A DNA stretch of 64,000 bases, from contig CALMAH010000015.1 of the NCBI GenBank assembly GCA_937859595.1, forward strand, positions 124,001 to 188,000. Reading direction: 5' to 3'. Origin of the DNA: an uncultured Acidobacteriota bacterium (lineage in GTDB: Bacteria; Acidobacteriota; Blastocatellia; Pyrinomonadales; Pyrinomonadaceae). Shown here one piece after another: positions 1 to 8,235 of this stretch. The notes beneath the pieces are model-generated. The model searched no databases and was not told where the DNA came from. It saw only the letters and a list, made by a program, of their open reading frames with translations. The position numbers were made by a program, and so were the translations under genes. Numbering within the stretch: the first letter of the stretch is position 1; each line of letters opens with the position of its first letter.

Positions 1-188
1 GAGCCGTCCGGCAAGTCAACATCTATCAATGCAACGGCGGGATCTTCGGCATTGAACGCCGCCTCACCTGTGGCAACGGTTTCAGCCAGAATCGGAACAT
101 AGCCCCATGTGGAAACGGCCTCTGAAAGGGCCATCCGAATAAATGGGTCGTCGTCAATAATGAGTGTCCGAACATCTTGTCGGTTCAT
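1..188 (-). CDS. Response regulator receiver domain (partial, runs off window edge)
   Basis: The minus strand encodes the N-terminus of a two-component response regulator, beginning MNRQDVRTLIIDDDPF. The acidic triad D12-D14 and the candidate phosphoacceptor D56, within LIDVDLPDG, match a CheY-like receiver. Only 62 residues lie inside the window, so the output domain is unseen. The gene diverges from the universal stress gene. Because a sigma-54 promoter lies between them, an NtrC-type output domain is possible, but this is inference only. The ATG is preceded by a purine-rich stretch on the minus strand. Phosphotransfer from a histidine kinase is the expected input. Confidence 0.8.
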   Translation of the reverse strand, partial: MNRQDVRTLIIDDDPFIRMALSEAVSTWGYVPILAETVATGEAAFNAEDPAVALIDVDLPDG

Positions 189-359
189 AGGCTTGGCAAG
201 TTCCCCTTCCGGTTCCGTGTACGGCGGCAAAATTCTATTTCCTGTATATCGCGAAGACGGTGATGCATCAAGCGCCGGTGTGCGGAATATTTCGCGCAAC
301 GATCAGTTTATTTTCCATTTCCCCGGTCTACGCGCACTATCGGGCGCGGCTCGCTCAAG

Positions 360-376
360 TTGGCACGGTCATTGCT
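360..376 (+). promoter_or_regulatory. Sigma-54 (-24/-12) promoter of the universal stress gene
   Basis: The sequence TTGGCACGGTCATTGCT matches the RpoN consensus TGGCACG-N4-TTGCW without a mismatch. The GG (362-363) and GC (374-375) elements are exactly 12 bases apart. The predicted transcription start is near 387, about 50 bases before the ATG at 437. Sigma-54 promoters require an AAA+ activator protein. None is fully visible here, although the divergent response regulator is a candidate. Confidence 0.75.
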
Positions 377-436
377 CTTGTCTAGTTACCGGATCATCTG
401 CGAATATTGTAGAATCTGCGAAACTGAGGATGCACA

Positions 437-1363
437 ATGAAACTTCTTATTGCCTATGACGGTTCTCGATGTGCGGACGCCGCACTAGATGACCTTCAAA
501 GAGCGGGATTGCCCGGCGATACCGTTGCGGAGGTTATTTCGGTGGCCGAGGTTTGGCTTCCACCCGCCGACAGCGCAAATGGGGACATTACGACTGACCC
601 TTATATAATGAGCCTCGTCGAACGGCGAAGGGCAAAAGGGGAGCGAGCATTGGCGGAGTTCGAAGCATACGCTCACCATGCGGAGAGCCGCTTAAAAGGG
701 ATGTTTCCAAGTTGGGCCGTTACGAGCAATACGACCTACGGCTCACCTGCGTGGGAGATCCTTTCCCGCGCCGAAGAGACAACGCCAGACCTAATCGTTA
801 CCGGATCACAGGGGCAGTCGGCCATCAGCCGGTTCATACTCGGTAGCATCTCCCAGAAGGTATTGAATGAGTCAAAAGTCTCGGTTCGCGTGGCTCGAGG
901 GAAGATCGACGTCGACCCATCGTCGATCCGACTGATCGTCGGTTTTGACGGTACCCGCGGCGCCCGAGCCGCTTTGGACCGCGTCATTTCGCGGAGTTGG
1001 CCTGCTGATACCGAGGTCCGCTTGCTCTCCGTTATTGACCCCGTTTCGCCGACTGCGATCGGCCGATTTGTTCCGCCGATCAGTAGTGCGGTTGACGAGG
1101 TAAACAAAACTGAGCTTGAGTGGATAGAGGGACAGGCAACCGAGGCGTTGAAGGACATTGAAGCTGCGGGGCTTGGATGTTCCCATAGCATTGTTCAGGG
1201 TTCACCAAAGAAAGTGATCCTGGAAGAGGCGGAAAACTGGAACGCTGACTCTATCTTTGTCGGCGCAAATGCATATGGCAGCAAGCTTGAACGATTCCTA
1301 CTGGGAAGTGTTTCATCCGCGGTTGCGGCGCGGGCACACTGCACGGTCGAGGTCGTCCGCTGA
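437..1363 (+). CDS. Tandem-domain universal stress protein (UspA family)
   Basis: This 308-residue cytoplasmic protein has two Usp domains (about 1-150 and 160-308), each starting with a hydrophobic strand followed by DG (LLIAYDG, LIVGFDG). Domain 1 carries the ATP-binding pattern G-x2-G-x9-G-S (G123, G126, G136, S137). Domain 2 has a looser version ending LLGS near 290, so nucleotide binding may be limited to the first domain. Usp proteins act in stress and redox adaptation. A sigma-54 promoter lies just upstream and the next genes belong to a cytochrome block, which suggests induction under respiratory stress. A GAGGA element precedes the ATG. Confidence 0.9.
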   Translation: MKLLIAYDGSRCADAALDDLQRAGLPGDTVAEVISVAEVWLPPADSANGDITTDPYIMSLVERRRAKGERALAEFEAYAHHAESRLKGMFPSWAVTSNTTYGSPAWEILSRAEETTPDLIVTGSQGQSAISRFILGSISQKVLNESKVSVRVARGKIDVDPSSIRLIVGFDGTRGARAALDRVISRSWPADTEVRLLSVIDPVSPTAIGRFVPPISSAVDEVNKTELEWIEGQATEALKDIEAAGLGCSHSIVQGSPKKVILEEAENWNADSIFVGANAYGSKLERFLLGSVSSAVAARAHCTVEVVR

Positions 1364-1369
1364 CATGTC

Positions 1370-2065
1370 TCATTTCTTATCCATCTTCTCTATGTCGGCC
1401 TGTAGCCGCGAGATCGCTGCGTTGCCAGGTTCTGCTGCCTTTAGCCGTTCAAGGGTTGCGTTGGCATTTCCGGCCTCTCCCTTTTTCGTGTAGGCAACGG
1501 TAAGGTTTTGCAGAGCCTGTATCTGATTCGGATTCTTCTCCAGTACTGTGTTGAATTCCTTTATCGCCCTGTCATAATCCGGATCGGGCCGAAATACGAA
1601 CGTTAACCCAAGATCTGTCCTAACGTTCATATCGTCCGGCCTCTTTTCAATAGCCAGAAGATAGGTCTTTTCCGCCTCGGCGTATTTGTTCGAATCGAAG
1701 TAGGCGTTCGCCAGGTTTATGATCGTTTCGTAATCGTCAGGTTTGAGCTTCCGCGCCTGTTCAAGGAACTCGATGGCGCCGTCAAACCGCTGGATCTGGT
1801 AATACATTTCCGCGGCCCGGATCTGAGCATCAAAATTTTCGGGTTCGGCCCGAGCCTTGTCTATTGCGGCTTGGACCTCGGGGATCGAACCTGATTGGCC
1901 ATCACCGATAGAAGGATGGCCTGCCGGAAGCCCCATATTCGGCTGCATTACCTGTCCCGCTTGAAGCATGGCTTTTTGGTTCATCGAGTTTGCGAACACA
2001 AAACCGATAATTACGCCCCCTAGCAACCCGACGATGCAAAATAGTATGTTCTCTTTGTTTATCAT
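1370..2065 (-). CDS. Membrane-anchored TPR protein of the cytochrome c biogenesis cluster
   Basis: This 231-residue protein has an N-terminal membrane anchor (about residues 7-26, [18 protein letters not shown]) and then about four TPR repeats (residues 60-225), with motifs such as [20 protein letters not shown] and [15 protein letters not shown]. The layout resembles the CcmH/NrfG-like TPR module that handles apocytochromes outside the membrane. It starts 4 bases after the ccsA stop, so the two are probably co-transcribed with resB. A role in apocytochrome delivery is inferred from context; the TPR fold itself is clear. Confidence 0.85.
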   Translation of the reverse strand: MINKENILFCIVGLLGGVIIGFVFANSMNQKAMLQAGQVMQPNMGLPAGHPSIGDGQSGSIPEVQAAIDKARAEPENFDAQIRAAEMYYQIQRFDGAIEFLEQARKLKPDDYETIINLANAYFDSNKYAEAEKTYLLAIEKRPDDMNVRTDLGLTFVFRPDPDYDRAIKEFNTVLEKNPNQIQALQNLTVAYTKKGEAGNANATLERLKAAEPGNAAISRLQADIEKMDKK

Positions 2066-2069
2066 GGTG

Positions 2070-3680
2070 TTATGCGTATGAGTGTAGTCCCGGCAGCAAG
2101 TAGCTTACCCCTAGATACGTGAAAATAATGAACAGGAACGCAACGATCGCAAAATATGCTGAGCGCCGGCCCTTCCAACCGTAGGCGACCCGCGAATGCA
2201 AAAACCCCGCGTACGCGAGCCACGCAACCAAAGCTCCGGTCTCTTTGGCATCCCAACCCCAGTACCTGCCCCAAGATTCGTTTGCCCAGACTGCTCCCGT
2301 TATAAGCAGTACTGCAAGACCGGCAAAAGCTGTGCCACCAAGTTTGTACATCAGCCTGTCGAGCACTTGGGCAGACGGGAGTGTTGTTCGCACCCGTTCC
2401 GGCCGCAGAGCGATCAGCACGATGAACAGAGTTCCCGCAAAGGCCGTGACCAGTGCCGCCAACTCAACCGGATTAGCATTGAGACTCAGCCTTAGTGATC
2501 CGGAATTCTGCCGTATCCATGTATCCGCCATTACGGCCAACTGCGTCGCAGGAACTGTGGCGATCTGCCGTGGTGTTGCTCCTTGCTGCTGAAGCATCCA
2601 AGCACCGAAACGTTCGTACTGCTCCGGGGCGATATGCGGCGCAATATTAGCGAGATTGCTGATCTGATAGATCAGCATCACGATCGCTCCGACCTGTAGA
2701 ACAAGCGAACCTGCAGTCATTATCAGACCGGCACGCTGCAACCGGAGCCCACCCTTAAAAACAAACGCGGCCCAGGCCCCAAGCCCGCCGATCATAAAGA
2801 CGGCGGCGGCGACCATAAGGGACCCGACGAACGGCAGATCTGCTCGGAGGGGTATCGAGGCGTTTGAGGTTCCGACAAAGATCGAGGCGGCGTAAGTTCC
2901 GAACGTTTCAAACGAAAACAATCCGAACCGCGAAACAGTTGCATAAACACCGATCATGAACAACCCGTTCCAAAAAGCCATTTTCTCGGTTCGCACTCCG
3001 TCCTTGATCAGATAAAGCACGGCGACCGCAAAACAGACAAGCGCTACCCCGTAGCTGATCGCGGCGACACCTACGTGGATAGGCCGCCAATAAGAATCAA
3101 GCACCGGAGGAAGATCTACGAATTCGCCGCCTATGAAACGGGCAAGCAAGAGAATGATCGCCGCGAGCGGCAATGCGACAGCGGCCACCATCCGGTACTC
3201 CGGCCTCCTGATGACGATCAGCGTTGTCACCCCGGCCCCGAATGCAAATGCAAGGCTTAGATCATAGAGATTTGCGAACGGAATATACCTGAAGAGCCAG
3301 GGCATCTCGGCCGTCGTCAGTCCTTGTTCGCGAAATATAGCAATTTCGCGGTCGTAGGCCGCCACCCATCGAACCAGCCAACTCCCCAGATTGAGCGCGA
3401 CACCCGCCGCTGCTACCTGCAAACCGAGCCGTTCGGCAAGGCGAAATGGTGCGTAAAGATCCGTTAGAAAGAAAGCCCCGGCGACAAGATATGCGGCCAG
3501 GGCGAGCACCATCAGCGCTTCATCGCCGATCGAGCGGTCCCCGCCGAGCCAAACGCGCAAAAGGAACAGCACTACGCCGCCGAGCATTGCGAGAATGATG
3601 GGCATATAACCCGAGACCCGCCCCACCATTATCGATCCGGCATCGGCCCCGGCCGGGATTGGCATCACACGGCTGCTCAT
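2070..3680 (-). CDS. ccsA: Cytochrome c biogenesis protein CcsA/ResC
   Basis: This is the polytopic haem handling/export subunit of cytochrome c maturation system II. It has the tryptophan-rich WWD-type motif WGRYWGWDAKETG (about residue 470) and the conserved histidines in WRPIHVGVA, GFLHSRVAYGW and the C-terminal PGLHSYA, the usual haem ligands. At 536 residues it is much longer than the usual 320 or so. The extra length is N-terminal membrane segments plus a soluble insertion near 345-405. It overlaps resB by four bases (ATGA), showing translational coupling. Its partner cytochromes lie immediately across the divergent promoter region. Confidence 0.92.
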   Translation of the reverse strand: MSSRVMPIPAGADAGSIMVGRVSGYMPIILAMLGGVVLFLLRVWLGGDRSIGDEALMVLALAAYLVAGAFFLTDLYAPFRLAERLGLQVAAAGVALNLGSWLVRWVAAYDREIAIFREQGLTTAEMPWLFRYIPFANLYDLSLAFAFGAGVTTLIVIRRPEYRMVAAVALPLAAIILLLARFIGGEFVDLPPVLDSYWRPIHVGVAAISYGVALVCFAVAVLYLIKDGVRTEKMAFWNGLFMIGVYATVSRFGLFSFETFGTYAASIFVGTSNASIPLRADLPFVGSLMVAAAVFMIGGLGAWAAFVFKGGLRLQRAGLIMTAGSLVLQVGAIVMLIYQISNLANIAPHIAPEQYERFGAWMLQQQGATPRQIATVPATQLAVMADTWIRQNSGSLRLSLNANPVELAALVTAFAGTLFIVLIALRPERVRTTLPSAQVLDRLMYKLGGTAFAGLAVLLITGAVWANESWGRYWGWDAKETGALVAWLAYAGFLHSRVAYGWKGRRSAYFAIVAFLFIIFTYLGVSYLLPGLHSYA

Positions 3681-5224
3681 TTGTTTGCCTCCCGCATCTC
3701 GTTGTTAACAGCGAACTCCAGTTTTTCTATTTCTTTCGTCAATCCGTCCTGATCCCGGTTCGCATTGCCCGCAAGAACCAATTCGGTCGCCCCATCCGGT
3801 GTCTTGATCACTGCCGCCCATATCCGCCTGTGCGAAAATCCGAAGACACCGCAAAGTGTCAATGTAAGCAATCCAAATCCAAGGTAAACTATCGGAGATC
3901 CGGGGTCCCTCTGAACAGCAAGAATGTGCTGGTCTGCAACACGCTCAAAATCCAGCATCCTGAAGGTGTATCCGCCGTAGGGCCTTACAAGTTCCGGAGC
4001 GTCTGCCATTGCAGACCCCAGAACGATAGCGGTCGCCATTCCGCCGCCCGGCTTCTCTATGTGAACAATGGCTGCAGGGTTTGGAAAACTTGTTGTGTCT
4101 TCATCTGTGTCTGCGGCGCCGGGCGAGAAGTCGCCTCGAAATTCGCTAAAGATCAGCCGGGTTCCGTCGCTGAGTTTGGTTGTACGGTTGCGAAGGATCG
4201 TAACCTCTTCCGTCGCATTGGTTGCTTCATTCGTCACGGCAAGTCGAATGCTTCTCGCTCTGCCCACAGTGACAATACCCGCTTGAAAGAAGCGATATCC
4301 GCGATGGTCAAATGGTTTATTCACCCGCACTTCTGCTTCATGAACACCCATTTCATCATTGATGGTGAATCTCGTTATCCAGTCAATAGTGTTATCAGGG
4401 GTCAGTGGCCCATCTCGCCGTATGAGTTGTTGCTCGATGTCGTAGCAGGCGATTTCAAAGGGGAGCTGCTTCGTGATCCGTCGGATCTGTTCGAGGTCGA
4501 ACGCCGTATCAAACATCAGATTTGTCGTTTGCCCTGGATATAGCGCCAGGCTCCCGTTGCTGCCGAGTTGAGCAGTGAGAAATCCACCAAGAAAGATCGT
4601 CAGCAGTGCGACGTGGACCGACGCGAACGCCAGCCGGTTCCAACGTCCCCGTTCGAAAAAGTGATAGACGTTCCCGCTCCTTTCCCGTCGAAGTGGAGCC
4701 TCAAAGCCCGACGTCCGAAATGCCGCAGCGATCTTCGTTGATACATCTTCAAGGCCCTCTTCGAGTTCGATCGTTCTCGCGTTTTCCTGCTCGCGAAGCC
4801 AACGCACCGGTACCGCCACTGCGGGCCGCGAATAATACCGGAAAGCTTTTGGCAGCCGTTCGATCGTTGCGATCACGATGTTGAGAGAAATTGCGCAAAG
4901 TAGAGCGTTGAAATACCACGAATTGTAGATATTGAAGAATCCCAGCGAACCCAACACCAGCTTCTGTCGGCTGGAGAGTCCGGCATAATATTCACCAAAG
5001 CCCTCAACATTCTGCTGCATTATCAGCATCCCGACGGTACAAAATAGGCCCAGCAAGACAAGCAGGACAATACCCAGTCTGACCGATCCTGCCAATATAA
5101 GTATCCGGTCAACGATGCCGCGACGGCCCGTTCGGCTGCCCGCTTTAGCAACGGTACCTATTCGCTCAACTTGCTGCATAACAGAAGGATTCTCTTGGCT
5201 GCGGATCTCAATGGTAAACTTCAC
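3677..5224 (-). CDS. resB: Cytochrome c biogenesis protein ResB/Ccs1
   Basis: This 515-residue ResB-family protein has membrane segments near 45-70, 105-130 and 195-220, a large extracytoplasmic domain, and a last segment near 450-470 (YLGFGLLTLTLCGVFGF). ResB pairs with CcsA/ResC as the synthase that attaches haem to CXXCH motifs outside the cytoplasm. The start is GTG at 5224, preceded by an AGGTG element. The gene diverges from the nonaheme cytochromes, and a perfect TGTGAC-N4-GTCACA palindrome lies in the shared intergenic region, so maturation and substrate genes may be co-regulated. Confidence 0.92.
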   Translation of the reverse strand: MKFTIEIRSQENPSVMQQVERIGTVAKAGSRTGRRGIVDRILILAGSVRLGIVLLVLLGLFCTVGMLIMQQNVEGFGEYYAGLSSRQKLVLGSLGFFNIYNSWYFNALLCAISLNIVIATIERLPKAFRYYSRPAVAVPVRWLREQENARTIELEEGLEDVSTKIAAAFRTSGFEAPLRRERSGNVYHFFERGRWNRLAFASVHVALLTIFLGGFLTAQLGSNGSLALYPGQTTNLMFDTAFDLEQIRRITKQLPFEIACYDIEQQLIRRDGPLTPDNTIDWITRFTINDEMGVHEAEVRVNKPFDHRGYRFFQAGIVTVGRARSIRLAVTNEATNATEEVTILRNRTTKLSDGTRLIFSEFRGDFSPGAADTDEDTTSFPNPAAIVHIEKPGGGMATAIVLGSAMADAPELVRPYGGYTFRMLDFERVADQHILAVQRDPGSPIVYLGFGLLTLTLCGVFGFSHRRIWAAVIKTPDGATELVLAGNANRDQDGLTKEIEKLEFAVNNEMREANK

Positions 5225-5368
5225 CGGTCAAACACCTGCATGGCACCGCAGCGCCGCGAAGTTCGGCTTCGACGGCGAACGGGCCAACCAATTTCCGCCC
5301 GTCACCCACCGCTAACTGGCCGTGAGGTTTCTCGCAGGCAAGTTTAATCGGTCGTCTCTGTGAATCGA

Positions 5369-5384
5369 TGTGACTTTCGTCACA
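5369..5384. promoter_or_regulatory. CRP/FNR-type operator (site 1)
   Basis: TGTGACTTTCGTCACA is a perfect 6+6 palindrome with a 4-base centre, the CRP half-site TGTGA-N6-TCACA. It lies 75 bases before the first nonaheme gene and 145 bases before resB, so it can serve either promoter. Two near-copies occur at 13164 and 13709. The likely binder is the CRP/FNR-family protein at 13720-14466. Confidence 0.75.
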
Positions 5385-5451
5385 TTGCTGCGGCCATAAA
5401 TGCGAATAGAATGGTTCGATTCCGTTCCGACCAACTTCTAAAACTGAAATT

Positions 5452-6615
5452 ATGAGACTTCGGGCCGGGCAGGACCTCAAATTGAAACTCATCGCAGCCA
5501 TGATCGCGGTGCTTTGTATTGTTGTCTTGCACGCAGTTCTCGGCCCCGCAAGGGTGATCGAGGGTTCGGCGATCGAGACGGCAACTGACCAGGCGCAATA
5601 TTCAAAATTCTCTCATGATGTCGCAGCCCACAAGATCGACTGTTCAAAATGTCATACTTTCCCTTCGGCAAACTGGAAGGCCGTGCGGCCGTCAGACGAA
5701 GCATTTCCGGACATAACCGATTACCCCGGCCATAATTCCTGCATCAACTGTCACCGCCAGCAGTTCTTTCGCGGGGCCCGTCCACAGATCTGCACCATTT
5801 GCCATACGGCCCCCGGCCCGCGAAACAGTACCCGGCATCCTTTCCCCAATCCGCGGGAGCGATATGACGCTTCGCCCAAAGGAGCCGATGCCGGATCCGA
5901 ATTTGAGATCAGATTTCCACATGAAACACACATACATATCGTCTCGCGAATAAGGCCCGCGGCGATACAGTTCGCAAAGGTTGGATTGGACCGAAATGGT
6001 CGAAGCGAAGAAAGCTGTATCGTTTGTCACCAGACGTATATGCCCCAGGGCGATTCCGACGCGGAATATATCGTACCGCAGCCGAAGGATATTGGAGACA
6101 GCTTTTGGCTGAAAAAAGGCACATTTAAGACATCGCCGATAGGGCATACAACCTGTTTTACGTGTCATTCGACCGAAACGGGAATTGAACCGGCCCCAAC
6201 GAACTGTGCCGCCTGCCATGTGTTCAAGCAGGAGACCTATGCGGCAGACAAAGATCCCGCGCTTTGGGTCCGTATGGGAATTCGGGATCGCATTATACGG
6301 GATGCCTGGTCGTCGCGAATATCATCGGGGACCTTTCGACACGAGTTCGTAAGCCACGCTGAGATGAATTGTTCCGCATGCCACGATGTCGCGGCGCTGG
6401 ACAAACTTAGTATGCGCTCCGCAAAGGTGCCCATCACCTCGTGTAATTTCTGTCACATAACAGGAACATCGGACGACGGCGGGATACTAAATTTTGAGAT
6501 CGATTCGCGACAGGAAAATGCATCTTTCCGGTGCATCAAGTGCCATCTGGCTTACGGCACACAGCCGATCCCAGAATCCCATTTTAAGGCGATCTCGGCG
6601 TTGGCGGGGGACTAG
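5452..6615 (+). CDS. Nonaheme c-type cytochrome of three c7-like triheme modules
   Basis: This 387-residue exported protein has an N-terminal signal/anchor (about residues 10-30) and nine CXXCH motifs (CSKCH, CINCH, CTICH, CIVCH, CFTCH, CAACH, CSACH, CNFCH, CIKCH). The motifs fall into three groups, each led by a distal-histidine segment: YSKFSHDVAAH, RFPHETHIH and GTFRHEFVSH. This matches repeated c7-type triheme modules as in Geobacter nanowire-type cytochromes. The next gene has the same architecture and a similar first module. Bis-histidine ligation and electron wiring between inner-membrane and outer-membrane components are inferred. Confidence 0.9.
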   Translation: MRLRAGQDLKLKLIAAMIAVLCIVVLHAVLGPARVIEGSAIETATDQAQYSKFSHDVAAHKIDCSKCHTFPSANWKAVRPSDEAFPDITDYPGHNSCINCHRQQFFRGARPQICTICHTAPGPRNSTRHPFPNPRERYDASPKGADAGSEFEIRFPHETHIHIVSRIRPAAIQFAKVGLDRNGRSEESCIVCHQTYMPQGDSDAEYIVPQPKDIGDSFWLKKGTFKTSPIGHTTCFTCHSTETGIEPAPTNCAACHVFKQETYAADKDPALWVRMGIRDRIIRDAWSSRISSGTFRHEFVSHAEMNCSACHDVAALDKLSMRSAKVPITSCNFCHITGTSDDGGILNFEIDSRQENASFRCIKCHLAYGTQPIPESHFKAISALAGD

Positions 6616-6622
6616 ATTATTG

Positions 6623-7525
6623 ATGAGAGGTCAAAGAACGATCGTCCGGAAAAATGTTCTGCCTGCGACGCGCGAACTTAAGCTCGCCGCCTTAATTTGC
6701 ACTGTTCTTGCCACATCGTTCTATTTCGTCGCGTGCGGATCTCAGCCGCCTGCTGACGATCATAATATTTCGGCAATGCAGACGCCCGAACCGGAGTCGA
6801 CGCAGATAAAATTTGATTTTCCCGACGCCAACTACTCGAAATTCAACCACGAGAACGAGCAGCACGCAAGATTGCCATGCCTGGTCTGCCACGTTCGCGA
6901 GGACAATTCCCCGCATATGAAATTCGCAGGCCATATCCCATGTGCAAGTTGCCACGTGGAGCATTTTGAAGACCCGCAGGGACAGATATGCACGATCTGT
7001 CATTCGGAACCTGTTTCCGGGACAATGAGGTCTTTTCCGACGCTTAGCTCGTTCAACGCGAAGTTTGATCATGCGAGGCATGCTCCGCATACGAATTGTG
7101 CCGATTGCCACCGGCAGGCACGCTCCGGTGCGACGTTCTCGGTGCCAACTCGCGCAAATTCTCACGCGACTTGCTTCCAGTGTCATAGCCCGAACGCTGA
7201 GTTCGAGGGCCGGGATATATCCTCGTGCAGCACATGTCACGAATCCGGGTCCCCGGGTCCCCGTGGCGGGGGCGTTCGCGCTCTGCCGGCCAACTTTAGC
7301 CACTCGGTCCACGGCCGCAACCAGCGGCTGAGCTGCAATAGCTGCCATACCGCTAGGCCCGGCGCGCCGCGGGGACGCCAAGTTACGGCACCTGCGGCGA
7401 TCATGCACCTCGGTACTCGGCGGGGGCAAAATTGCGCAACCTGCCACAACGGTAAGCGGGCGTTTGGCGACGAGGATTTTGCTTCCTGCAGTCGGTGTCA
7501 TCAGAGTTCGAGCTTTAAGTTTTGA
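6623..7525 (+). CDS. Nonaheme c-type cytochrome lipoprotein, three triheme modules
   Basis: This 300-residue protein has a hydrophobic N-terminus ending in a lipobox-like FVAC-G (C38), suggesting lipidation. Nine CXXCH motifs (CLVCH, CASCH, CTICH, CADCH, CFQCH, CSTCH, CNSCH, CATCH, CSRCH) form three modules led by YSKFNHENEQH, KFDHARHAPH and NFSHSVHG. The last module ends CATCHNGKRAFG...CSRCH, characteristic of c7-type domains. The ATG at 6623 is chosen because a longer in-frame start at 6494 would overlap the preceding gene by 120 bases. It follows the first nonaheme gene by 7 bases and is probably its tandem paralogue in one operon. Confidence 0.88.
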   Translation: MRGQRTIVRKNVLPATRELKLAALICTVLATSFYFVACGSQPPADDHNISAMQTPEPESTQIKFDFPDANYSKFNHENEQHARLPCLVCHVREDNSPHMKFAGHIPCASCHVEHFEDPQGQICTICHSEPVSGTMRSFPTLSSFNAKFDHARHAPHTNCADCHRQARSGATFSVPTRANSHATCFQCHSPNAEFEGRDISSCSTCHESGSPGPRGGGVRALPANFSHSVHGRNQRLSCNSCHTARPGAPRGRQVTAPAAIMHLGTRRGQNCATCHNGKRAFGDEDFASCSRCHQSSSFKF

Positions 7526-7637
7526 ACGTGGACCCCGGTGCGTAGTTTTTCGCGGTCAGTAGACGCGAATGTCCAGACTCCACGGCCTTTGGTGACCCAA
7601 GGCCCTGAAATATTCGAGTTTACGGTAGACAGAACAA

Positions 7638-7653
7638 TGGTACGGCCTTTGCA
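7638..7653 (+). promoter_or_regulatory. Probable sigma-54 promoter before the monoheme cytochrome
   Basis: TGGTACGGCCTTTGCA fits TGGCACG-N4-TTGCW with one change (C to T at the fourth base). GG at 7639-7640 and GC at 7651-7652 keep the required 12-base spacing. The predicted start is near 7664, about 46 bases before the first ATG of the cytochrome. It resembles the site before the universal stress gene. Confidence 0.6.
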
Positions 7654-7709
7654 CAGTTACTTTTATGTGAGACGCAAGATACGTCGGCTACTCTTCCGGT
7701 CGCGTTGAC

Positions 7710-8066
7710 ATGAGACGAAGCATTATGAAGAACTTAAATATCAAACTTTTCGCCGCATTTGCCCTTTTTATTCCCGTAATTTTCGTGTTTGCCGCACGGC
7801 CTGATCATTCAGGGGCGGACCGGGTCGCCAATGACGATATTCCGGCGCTTTACAAGTCGCAGTGCGCAATGTGCCACTCGCCGAAAGCAGAAAAGGCCTT
7901 TGATGTGGAAATGAGCGATGAGGACATGGTCCTTGCTATCCTTGACGGAAAAAAGGCAGCCAAACCGCCACACATGCCTGCCTATCGCAATAAGGGCATC
8001 GACGAGGAAAAAGCTCTGGCACTGGTGAAATATATGCGTGAACTTAGAGAGTCTGCAGGCGAGTAG
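7710..8066 (+). CDS. Small monoheme cytochrome c
   Basis: This 118-residue class I-like cytochrome c has a signal sequence (about residues 10-29), one CAMCH haem motif near 52 and a probable methionine axial ligand in PPHMPAY. Such proteins are mobile periplasmic carriers. The first ATG is used; an ATG five codons on (7725) is equally possible. It has its own sigma-54-like promoter, so expression may differ from the multihaem genes around it. An inverted repeat spans its stop codon. It probably shuttles electrons among the multihaem proteins or to an oxidase. Confidence 0.88.
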   Translation: MRRSIMKNLNIKLFAAFALFIPVIFVFAARPDHSGADRVANDDIPALYKSQCAMCHSPKAEKAFDVEMSDEDMVLAILDGKKAAKPPHMPAYRNKGIDEEKALALVKYMRELRESAGE

Positions 8067-8190
8067 GCAGGTCGCCTGCGAAAGGTTGAAAGTAAGCAAA
8101 TGTAAACCGATCCCCAGAGAACGCTGTGGCGTTCAACAGAAAGCAGGCAGGCGAGGGAATTTTATTACCCCGCCGCCTGCGGATTCGTGC
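8055..8190. repeat. Series of inverted repeats between cytochrome genes
   Basis: Three potential hairpins are packed here. GCAGGCGA/TCGCCTGC (8055-8062 with 8072-8079) spans the stop codon of the monoheme gene. GAACGC-TGTG-GCGTTC lies at 8119-8134. A looser GCAGGCG...CGCCTGC pair lies at about 8148-8180. None has a U-tract. They could stabilise the 3' end of one transcript or attenuate read-through into the octaheme gene, or be the remnant of an intergenic repeat element. Confidence 0.5.
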
Positions 8191-8235
8191 GCTTACAGGC
8201 CAAAATGACGAATTCGGAGACCGGAGAGCGAAACT

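Noticed and set aside
109..459. A plus-strand open frame at the left edge
   Set aside because: The minus strand encodes a genuine response regulator receiver there, and the frame also crosses the sigma-54 promoter.
6494..6622. Earlier start for the second nonaheme gene
   Set aside because: It overlaps the first nonaheme gene by 120 bases and places a basic, non-signal stretch before the lipoprotein signal.
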